Assembly (NCBI GenBank): GCA_012515495.1 | Contig: JAAYYH010000203.1 | Location: forward strand, 1-6,794 | DNA: 6,794 bases | From: Coriobacteriaceae bacterium | Lineage (GTDB): Bacteria > Actinomycetota > Coriobacteriia > Coriobacteriales > UBA8131 | Direction: 5' to 3' | In this document: one piece after another, positions 1-5,948 of the stretch | How the letters are laid out: the number at the start of each line of letters is the position of its first letter | Position numbering within the stretch: the first letter of the stretch is position 1 | Notes under the pieces: generated by a model | What the model was told of the DNA's origin: nothing | Database searches by the model: none | What the model saw: the letters and a program-made list of their open reading frames with translations, nothing else | Position numbers and translations under genes: made by a program

Positions 1-505
1 AAGCCATCAGGCCGCCATGGCGAACCGGTACGCTCTGAGCGCAGAACAGTGAGAACAAGTAAGCCCAGACCATTTGCATACGCCGTCCAGACGCACTGGC
101 AGGATAGCCGTCCAGGGGCAGGATATCCAATGTCAATCCATGGGGAATGTCCTTATCGCGTTGATAAGCACTGATACAGGTGGTAGTGGCGTCGCAGATC
201 TTTGCCATCAGATCGCCAGTGACCATATCACGAGTAGAACGAACATACTCGTAACGTTGAGTATCGGCATGTAGCGGCCAGAGTCTAGCCAACTCCTCGT
301 AATCGGGGCGCGGCATGAAGACATCCACATCGTCATCCCAAGGAACGAATCCGCCGTGACGCAACGCGCCGATACAACAGCCGCCGCAAAAGTAGATGGT
401 CAGCTCATGTTGCTTGCAGAAATCCCAGAGGTAGTTGAACATCTCAAGCGACTTGAGTTGCAGAGCGCGAATCTGCTCAGGGCTTAGTACCTGTTCTTCG
501 CTCAT
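1..505 (-). CDS. LicD family phosphotransferase, 3' end beyond window (168 N-terminal residues present)
   Basis: The open frame starts at the ATG at 505-503 and runs off the left edge with no stop, so only 168 residues are visible; LicD proteins are usually about 250-300 residues. The family hallmark is clear: GGCCIGALRH at residues 41-50, directly followed by GFVPWDDDVDV at 52-62, the acidic metal-binding motif of the nucleotidyltransferase-like fold. A second conserved block, GLTLDILPLDG, lies at 123-133. Known members move phosphocholine or related phospho-groups from a CDP donor to a cell-surface glycan, so decoration of the polysaccharide is the likely role; the substrate is not readable. 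The GG-C-C variant replaces the more usual GGT or GGTC. The start overlaps the stop of the upstream fusion glycosyltransferase by four bases (ATGA), and a GGAGG site at 520-516 lies ten bases upstream, so translation is probably coupled. Family assignment is firm; ligand is unknown. Confidence 0.92.
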   Translation of the reverse strand, partial: MSEEQVLSPEQIRALQLKSLEMFNYLWDFCKQHELTIYFCGGCCIGALRHGGFVPWDDDVDVFMPRPDYEELARLWPLHADTQRYEYVRSTRDMVTGDLMAKICDATTTCISAYQRDKDIPHGLTLDILPLDGYPASASGRRMQMVWAYLFSLFCAQSVPVRHGGLMA

Positions 506-2790
506 GTCTCCTGCACCTCCGCGCCGCTTCCAGCCAACCTCTGGCGTAGAGCACGAAAAGCGCCTGAGACGATGCCGACAATGGTGCCCCAGCCATATAC
601 GATATGCATGATGAAGAAAATCAGCGGCAAAGCGATCATCGTTCGATTACGTTGACGTGTCTTGATCAACGAATGCGCGGAAACGGCAAGGTTCACCACG
701 AGATAGACTGCCATCAAGGCGATTATCGGCAACCAACTGCAGGTGAGCCCAAGTACTAGGCTACCGATCAGGGCGAGAACGAACAGCAGGGGAACCATAT
801 GATACGGTCTGAGACACCAAGGCGAGATGAACAGAGTCCTGCCTATCCAATAGCCGTTGTGCTCCTTTTGTCTGATCATCTTGCGGAATGTGCTGCGGAC
901 ATATTGGTAGGAATGGATCAGAGGGTTCATCTTAATTCGATAACCAGCCTTACGGATGCGATAATGGATCTCGTTGTCCTCAGTCCTGATCAGCCGCTCG
1001 TCAAACAAGCCCGCCTTCTCAAAGACCTCGCGTCTGTAGGCACCATGGAAGATCGATGAGACATAACCAGGATTCACATCCCGACGATAGACAGCCACAC
1101 TGCTGCCAAAGATCGATGATTCTGCTAAAAGCAGGGTTTGGGTCCATGGTGTCACCTGATGCAGGCGAACGGGGCGCACACCACCACAGACATCCTCACC
1201 GCGCTCGAGTGTCTCAACATTCTTACGGATGAAGTCGGCAGGGATATAGGCGTGGGCATCGACGCGCACGATGACATCACCACGGCTATTGTTGATAGCG
1301 ACGTTCCAACCACTGGGTTGGACCCGCTTGGGGTTGTCCAACACCTTGACGTCGTAAAAGTCATGGTCACTGGCGGCGAACTGCTCCATCATCGCCTTGG
1401 TGCCGTCTGTCGAAGCCCCATCGACTAAGACGATCTCAATCAGATGATGCGGGAAGTCCTGCGCCTTAAAAGCCTCGAATAAATCTTCGATGGTTTCTTC
1501 CTCGTTATAGGCAATGGTGCACAAAGACACCAGCTCGACTGGCTCCTCGCTACCCATGGTGCCCTTGATAACTGTTCGCAGGCGTTGAGCCAGCCGTGGG
1601 AAATCGAACTCCTGAGCAGCCCGGCGCGCCCTGATCCCAAGAGTCTGACGCGCAATCGGACTCAATGATGCTACCTCTTCGATGGCTTTGGCAATGCTTC
1701 GGCCATCCTGGGATGAGGAGACCACACCACAGTTGAACTCCTCGATGAGGTCGTATTCATTACGACAGTTAGAGATGATAGGTTTGCCGGCTGCCAAGTA
1801 CTCGAACATCTTATTCCAACTGTTGCCAAAGCGACCAAGCGAACTGGCGGCGACCGAGATCAGATTGGCATCTGCCCGACAGACTATGGAGGGGATGAAG
1901 CGCTTCTCGACAAAGCCCTTGAACACCACGTTATCAATACCCTGCTGACGACAATGACTTTCCAGTATCGGTCGCTGGTCGCCATCACCAAACAGCAGGA
2001 ACCGATAGCGATGCCGACTCTCATTCTGGAGGATCTGCGCGGCATCGACCACCAGACGCAGATCATTGACCAACCTGATGGAACCACTGTAGACAATGGT
2101 GAAGATTCCCTCTTCTTCGAGATCGGTGTCATGATAGACAACAGTGCGACTCTCATCATCGAACTCAGCAAGATCGACACCGTTGTTGATATGGAAAACC
2201 TTATCCTTGCGTACAAGATGTTCCCAGTTGCGGGATTTGATGTAGTCCCAGCCCCCGGGCATGGTGAATACCAATGCATCCGATTTCTGGTAGATCCAGC
2301 GCTCCAACATATCCAACGCCAGGATCATCGGGTTGTGACGCGAATAGCCTTGATAGACGATGATACTCTCAGGCCAGAGATCGCGGATCTCAGTGACACA
2401 GGGAACCCCATACTTACGAGCGGCCAGTATCCCAGAATGGGCTACCGTTGGATACGGGGACTCCGCCACAATGCAATCAGGTTTATCGAAACTATCAACA
2501 ACATGACGCAGTCTGAAATAGAATTCCAGCAACGAAGCTATGCGATCGGGTCCGTTTGTCTTGTAATCGGAGCAGCGAACGAAAACATAGTCGACATCGT
2601 TGTAGGTCTGGACTATGTAAGGTGTGCGGTCATTGATCAGATTCGTGTTGGTATTGTGGATGGCACTGGAAGCGAAGATGGTTACCTTGTCGCCGTTCTT
2701 GACAAACTCCTGAGCCATCTTCGAGGTACGATAGCGCATCTCATATTCAGGTGGTGCTGAGAAGACGCTGAATATCCAGATATTCTTCAT
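502..2790 (-). CDS. Bifunctional glycosyltransferase: N-terminal GT4 (WbuB-like) fused to C-terminal membrane GT2 (ExoA-like)
   Basis: This 762-residue protein joins two complete glycosyltransferases. Residues 1-410 form a GT-B fold GT4 enzyme: N-terminal acceptor domain with EIRDLWPES at 134-142, then the donor domain from about 230 (VYSGS, LLFGDGD at 265-271, NKMFEYLAAGKPI at 326-338). Residues 419-660 form a GT-A fold GT2 enzyme resembling the succinoglycan ExoA group: TIAYNEEETI at 425-434, VDGASTDGT at 456-464, the DxD metal motif as DAH at 511-513, and the acceptor-base ED at 604-605. Three hydrophobic segments follow (about 663-682, 685-705, 718-744), so the protein is probably anchored in the membrane with both catalytic parts in the cytoplasm. 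A GAGGAG ribosome site at 2804-2799 lies eight bases before the ATG. Its ATG overlaps the stop of the sugar-phosphate transferase, and its stop overlaps the LicD start. Inference: it adds two successive sugars to the lipid-linked repeat unit. Domain families are confident; sugars and linkages are unknown. Confidence 0.93.
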   Translation of the reverse strand: MKNIWIFSVFSAPPEYEMRYRTSKMAQEFVKNGDKVTIFASSAIHNTNTNLINDRTPYIVQTYNDVDYVFVRCSDYKTNGPDRIASLLEFYFRLRHVVDSFDKPDCIVAESPYPTVAHSGILAARKYGVPCVTEIRDLWPESIIVYQGYSRHNPMILALDMLERWIYQKSDALVFTMPGGWDYIKSRNWEHLVRKDKVFHINNGVDLAEFDDESRTVVYHDTDLEEEGIFTIVYSGSIRLVNDLRLVVDAAQILQNESRHRYRFLLFGDGDQRPILESHCRQQGIDNVVFKGFVEKRFIPSIVCRADANLISVAASSLGRFGNSWNKMFEYLAAGKPIISNCRNEYDLIEEFNCGVVSSSQDGRSIAKAIEEVASLSPIARQTLGIRARRAAQEFDFPRLAQRLRTVIKGTMGSEEPVELVSLCTIAYNEEETIEDLFEAFKAQDFPHHLIEIVLVDGASTDGTKAMMEQFAASDHDFYDVKVLDNPKRVQPSGWNVAINNSRGDVIVRVDAHAYIPADFIRKNVETLERGEDVCGGVRPVRLHQVTPWTQTLLLAESSIFGSSVAVYRRDVNPGYVSSIFHGAYRREVFEKAGLFDERLIRTEDNEIHYRIRKAGYRIKMNPLIHSYQYVRSTFRKMIRQKEHNGYWIGRTLFISPWCLRPYHMVPLLFVLALIGSLVLGLTCSWLPIIALMAVYLVVNLAVSAHSLIKTRQRNRTMIALPLIFFIMHIVYGWGTIVGIVSGAFRALRQRLAGSGAEVQET

Positions 2791-3404
2791 CTGTCAGACT
2801 CCTCACTGCCCTCGCCTGGCTCAACATAGACGCCTTTTTGAGCGAACACAACCGCAAAGGTCTTGAAGAAGATGCACAGGTCTAACAGAAAGCTCTGTTT
2901 CTTGACATATTCCACATCCAAAGCCAGACGATCATGCCAGGGAATGGCATTGCGTCCATATACTTGAGCGTAGCCAGTGATCCCCGGGCGTAATTCTAGC
3001 TTTCGCGGCTCTTCTCCGACGTAAAGATCCGCTTCCTCCCGCAGATCGGGTCGAGGTCCGATCAGGCTCATATCGCCCTTGAGCACATTGATGACCTGTG
3101 GCAGCTCGTCCAAGCTGGTGCGGCGCAGGAAGGCGCCGATCCGTGTCTGGCGCGGATCATCGGCAGAATTGTAGGTTGAGCCGTCTGTCGCCTTGATATC
3201 CGGGGCGTTCATGCGCATGGAGCGGAACTTGTACATCTTGAACTGTCGGCCATCCCGCCCAACACGCGGCGCGTTGTAGAAGATGGAGCCCTTATCTTCG
3301 AGATATATCATCGGTGCGACAATGATGAACTCCAGTGCCAGAAACGGCAGGGCTATCAGCGAAAGCACGATGTCCAAGAGGCGCTTGATATAGCGATCAT
3401 ACAC
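2787..3404 (-). CDS. Initiating sugar-phosphate transferase on undecaprenyl phosphate (small PglC/WcfS-like, PF02397 type)
   Basis: The product transfers a sugar 1-phosphate from a UDP-sugar to undecaprenyl phosphate at the cytoplasmic face, starting each polysaccharide repeat. Using the GTG start it has 205 residues, the compact one-domain form without the multi-helix N-terminus of WbaP-type enzymes. Residues about 11-33 are the single membrane (re-entrant) helix after [11 protein letters not shown]. Then come KMYKFRSM at 56-63, the catalytic Asp-Glu pair in SLDELPQ (D99, E100), [10 protein letters not shown] at 110-119 and [10 protein letters not shown] at 139-148. I prefer GTG at 3404-3402 over TTG at 3419: GGAG lies nine bases before GTG, nothing suitable precedes TTG, and family members commonly begin with Met-Tyr just before the basic KRLLD segment. 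The gene follows the aminotransferase stop by 27 bases and overlaps the fusion glycosyltransferase start by four. Family is firm; the sugar, perhaps the neighbouring aminotransferase's product, is inferred. Confidence 0.93.
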   Translation of the reverse strand: MYDRYIKRLLDIVLSLIALPFLALEFIIVAPMIYLEDKGSIFYNAPRVGRDGRQFKMYKFRSMRMNAPDIKATDGSTYNSADDPRQTRIGAFLRRTSLDELPQVINVLKGDMSLIGPRPDLREEADLYVGEEPRKLELRPGITGYAQVYGRNAIPWHDRLALDVEYVKKQSFLLDLCIFFKTFAVVFAQKGVYVEPGEGSEESDR

Positions 3405-3413
3405 AGAGGATAA

Positions 3414-3417
3414 CTCC
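3414..3417 (-). promoter_or_regulatory. Ribosome binding site (GGAG) that decides the start of the sugar-phosphate transferase
   Basis: On the minus strand GGAG is followed by a nine-base spacer and then GTG at 3404-3402. The competing upstream TTG at 3419-3417 shares its last base with this GGAG and has no purine-rich site before it. The in-frame TAG ending the aminotransferase (3434-3432) excludes a longer frame apart from ATT at 3428. The site therefore supports a 205-residue protein instead of a 210-residue one. Confidence 0.6.
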
Positions 3418-3431
3418 AAACTGGGAATATA

Positions 3432-4649
3432 CTACAGCCCAGCAGCCTCACACTGCGCATAGGACTGCCGGAACGAATCGATGACATATTGTACCGCTTC
3501 ATCCGTCAGCAAGGTATGGAGAGGCAACGTAACCTCATTTTGGAACTGCGCAAGCGCATTGGGGAAATCCGCGATGTCAAACCCGCGTTCACGATAGGCG
3601 GTATGCAATGGCAACGGTTTATAATGGACGTTACAGGCAATCTCACGTTGAGCCATCGCGATGATGAAGTTATCGCGGAACGCCTGACTCATTCCTGCCA
3701 GTCTGACCAAGCAGAGGTGTCCGCTGGAGTTCGAGTCTGGCTGATAGTGTTCAAGCATCTCGATTCTGCAGTCTGCCAAACCTTCACGGTACCAGTCGAG
3801 GATCTGCCTACGCCGCGCCAGAAGCTCTGGGTAGCGATCCAGCTGAGCCAAACCCAGAGCTGCCATGATATCTGTCATGTTGCACTTGTACCAAGGTCCA
3901 ACGATGTCGTATTCCCAGGCTCCGATGACGGTTTTCGCCAGAGCGTCCTTACTCTGGCCATGCAGACTGTAGAGTTGCAGTTGATGGTAGAGTTGCTCGT
4001 CGTCAAGATCCTCGCGCGAGCGCCAGGTCAGGGCGCCACCTTCGGCGGTCGTAAGATTCTTCACGGCATGAAAGCTAAATGCAGTGAAATCAGCTACGGC
4101 TCCACTGGGCACGTCCTTGTAACTGGCACCTAAGGAATGCGCCGCATCCGCAAGCACTATCACCCTGTCAAATACCTCCTGCAGAGTCCCCGGCTTTGGA
4201 CTGTACCGCTCCTTCACGGCCTCAAGCTGTGCGAAAAGCGCGTCGTAATCACACATCACACCAGCGACATCCACTGGGATGATGGCTTTAGTACGGGATG
4301 TGATCTTGTCCGCAAGAGCGGCGTAATCCAAGTGATAACTACCTGGGGCTGTGTCAACGAGCACTGGTGTGGCGCCCACATGATAGATGACACTGCAGGA
4401 GGCGGTATAAGTATAGGCGGGCGTGATGACCTCATCCCCCGGTCCAATCCCCAGCAGACGTAGCCCAAGCTCCAGAGCCGCAGTCGCTGAACTCAGACAA
4501 GCCACCTTGTTGGTTGTGCAGTGCGTAGCCAGGCGTCGCTCGAACTCCTTAGTCTTTGGTCCGGTTGTGATCCAACCCGATCGCAGCGCCTGAGCAACGG
4601 ATTCTATCTCGGCTTCTGTGATGTCTGGTGGTGAGAAGTCTACGCGCAT
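3432..4649 (-). CDS. DegT/DnrJ/EryC1/StrS family PLP-dependent sugar aminotransferase
   Basis: This 405-residue protein is a fold-type I PLP enzyme that aminates a nucleotide-linked keto-sugar, usually with glutamate as donor, to give a UDP- or dTDP-amino sugar in the cytoplasm. Visible family blocks are SGWITTGPKTKEFE at 24-37, SSATAALELGLR at 53-64, GDEVITPAYTYTAS at 71-84, DAAHS at 168-172 (D168 contacts the PLP ring nitrogen), and SFHAVKN at 192-198, where K197 is the expected Schiff-base lysine. Compared with short family members there is an extra charged stretch at about 138-163 before the DAAHS block. A strong AAGGAG site lies five bases before the ATG. It is the first gene of the leftward operon, directly upstream of the initiating transferase; that pairing recalls WcfR-WcfS in Bacteroides polysaccharide A, where a 4-amino sugar is made and loaded on the lipid. 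No 4,6-dehydratase is in the window, so the sugar substrate is inference only. Confidence 0.93.
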   Translation of the reverse strand: MRVDFSPPDITEAEIESVAQALRSGWITTGPKTKEFERRLATHCTTNKVACLSSATAALELGLRLLGIGPGDEVITPAYTYTASCSVIYHVGATPVLVDTAPGSYHLDYAALADKITSRTKAIIPVDVAGVMCDYDALFAQLEAVKERYSPKPGTLQEVFDRVIVLADAAHSLGASYKDVPSGAVADFTAFSFHAVKNLTTAEGGALTWRSREDLDDEQLYHQLQLYSLHGQSKDALAKTVIGAWEYDIVGPWYKCNMTDIMAALGLAQLDRYPELLARRRQILDWYREGLADCRIEMLEHYQPDSNSSGHLCLVRLAGMSQAFRDNFIIAMAQREIACNVHYKPLPLHTAYRERGFDIADFPNALAQFQNEVTLPLHTLLTDEAVQYVIDSFRQSYAQCEAAGL

Positions 4650-4700
4650 GGTTTCTCCTTGGTGCCATAAGTCTCAACTATGCTCAATGAATGCAAGGGT

Positions 4701-4729
4701 CTGAACCCCAGTATATCTTCCTGTATAGT
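4701..4729 (+). promoter_or_regulatory. Candidate promoter for the plus-strand GT4 gene
   Basis: TATAGT at 4724-4729 matches the -10 consensus at five of six positions. The hexamer 17 bases upstream, CTGAAC at 4701-4706, matches the -35 consensus at only three. A start near 4736 would give a short leader of about 30 bases that includes the AAAGG ribosome site. The gene is flanked upstream by a divergent gene, so it needs its own promoter within 4650-4765, but this exact placement is weak. Confidence 0.2.
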
Positions 4730-4757
4730 ATAGTTTGACATATTTTTACTCTGTAAA
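4727..4757 (-). promoter_or_regulatory. Candidate promoter for the leftward operon
   Basis: On the minus strand TTTACA (4757-4752) and TATACT (4732-4727) each match the sigma-70 type consensus at five of six positions. They are separated by 19 bases, longer than the preferred 17. Transcription would start near 4720 and leave a leader of about 70 bases before the aminotransferase ATG at 4649. It lies in the only intergenic region available upstream of the four-gene operon. Support is by eye only. Confidence 0.28.
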
Positions 4758-4765
4758 GGTAACTG

Positions 4766-5947
4766 ATGAAACGATTCGTTAAGCTCAATAAATATGATTT
4801 CACTAATGCTTCAAGAACCAAGCGTGAGCTTGAAGTCATCACAGAATTAACTGAAGATATCACTGTATTCGTTAGAAGCAATAGAAGTTTTGAATACTCT
4901 ACCACAGAGGGCTACCGCATTGTCGAGCAACCTTTTATTACAATCTCGAAGAATAATAAAAGCCCAATAAACATAATTCGAAACATCGGATCATGGTGCT
5001 CTTTGATCAGAAAACAGGAGGCCGATTGCATTAGCTGTCACGACATTGAATTACTGTTATTAGCTTGGCTTGCCAACTTGTTCTCAACAAAGAAAGCACT
5101 CCTGATATATGATTCCCAAGAATTCGAACTGGGTCGCAATACCGGTAAACGAAGAAGTGCTGTTACCACATGGATCATCAAGAAACTCGAAGGTTTCCTA
5201 TCCAGAAGAGTGGCGTTCACAATTGCCGTCAGTGATACCATCGCCGATCAAATACAAAGTATTCATCGACTAAAATCGCGACCCCTAGTTGTGCGTAATA
5301 TCCCGAACTATTGGGATTTAGATCAACCCTCAATAGAATCCACGCGTCAGAATTTGCTTACGATGCTGGACAGAGATCCTTCCGACTGCTTCCTCGTTAT
5401 GTATCAGGGTGCCCTCATGGCTGGTCGGGGCCTTGAAACTCTACTGGAAGCGATATCGCTCAACAAGGATACTACGCTGGTAGTCCTTGGCGGTGGATCG
5501 CAGGAATACATCGATTCTTTAACCCAAATGATCGATCGGCTGAATATTAAGGATAGCGTTCTTCTGCATCCCTATGTGTCTATGGATGTTCTACCAAACT
5601 TTACTGCGGCTGCAGATTGCGGGATGATTACCATTCCGCCTGTTTCTCTGAGCTACTATTATATGTTGCCCAACAAGCTCTTCGAGAACATCCAAGCATT
5701 GACACCAGTGATAGTCAGTGATTTTCCCGATAGCGGCGGATTGGTCACCCGCTTAGGTATCGGCCTGACATGCGATCCAACCAATCCTCAAGCCATTAGC
5801 GACTGTATCGATCGTATGCATGAAGATATTGAGCAATACCAGCTTTTCAAGCGCAATCTGCGGGATGCGAAAGAGCAGCTATGCTGGGAAAACGAACGCG
5901 TTGTGCTCCTTGAGGCATACAGGGAAATCCTCGTGGACGCTACTTGA
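4766..5947 (+). CDS. GT4 family glycosyltransferase (GT-B fold)
   Basis: This 393-residue protein has the length and layout of a soluble GT4 retaining glycosyltransferase. The N-terminal acceptor domain covers about 1-195, with CHDIELLLLA at 91-100 and the YDSQEFELG segment at 115-123, equivalent to the DSHE region seen in many members. The donor domain begins near 208: MYQGALMAGRGLETLLEAI at 212-230, VVLGGGSQEY at 239-248, LHPYVSMDVLP at 267-277, and PNKLFEN at 302-308 followed by PVIVSDFP. No membrane segment is evident. The ATG has an AAAGG site at 4755-4759 with six bases of spacing. It is the only plus-strand gene, divergent from the aminotransferase operon and convergent with the GT2 gene, its stop being one base from that gene's stop. 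Its first half is clearly more AT-rich than the left-hand operon, which hints at a different origin. It presumably adds one sugar to the repeat unit; donor and acceptor are unknown. Confidence 0.9.
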   Translation: MKRFVKLNKYDFTNASRTKRELEVITELTEDITVFVRSNRSFEYSTTEGYRIVEQPFITISKNNKSPINIIRNIGSWCSLIRKQEADCISCHDIELLLLAWLANLFSTKKALLIYDSQEFELGRNTGKRRSAVTTWIIKKLEGFLSRRVAFTIAVSDTIADQIQSIHRLKSRPLVVRNIPNYWDLDQPSIESTRQNLLTMLDRDPSDCFLVMYQGALMAGRGLETLLEAISLNKDTTLVVLGGGSQEYIDSLTQMIDRLNIKDSVLLHPYVSMDVLPNFTAAADCGMITIPPVSLSYYYMLPNKLFENIQALTPVIVSDFPDSGGLVTRLGIGLTCDPTNPQAISDCIDRMHEDIEQYQLFKRNLRDAKEQLCWENERVVLLEAYREILVDAT

Positions 5948-5948
5948 G

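Noticed and set aside
74..274. A 66-codon plus-strand open frame at the left edge
   Set aside because: It is antisense to the LicD gene, whose GFVPWDDDVDV motif settles the coding strand.
1954..2760. A 268-codon open frame on the plus strand, with smaller ones at 1138-1428, 799-1059 and 1682-1948
   Set aside because: They lie opposite the fusion glycosyltransferase, whose minus-strand protein has clear motifs throughout. Their translations show no recognisable domain and I see no convincing ribosome site; they are antisense shadows.
3489..4133. A 214-codon plus-strand open frame, and another at 4137-4463
   Set aside because: Both are antisense to the aminotransferase, which has every expected family block. 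The translations look like random composition.
4735..4763. TTGACA with GGTAAC 17 bases downstream as the promoter of the GT4 gene
   Set aside because: The -10 matches at only three positions and transcription would begin after the start codon, so I list it as a curiosity and not as the promoter.
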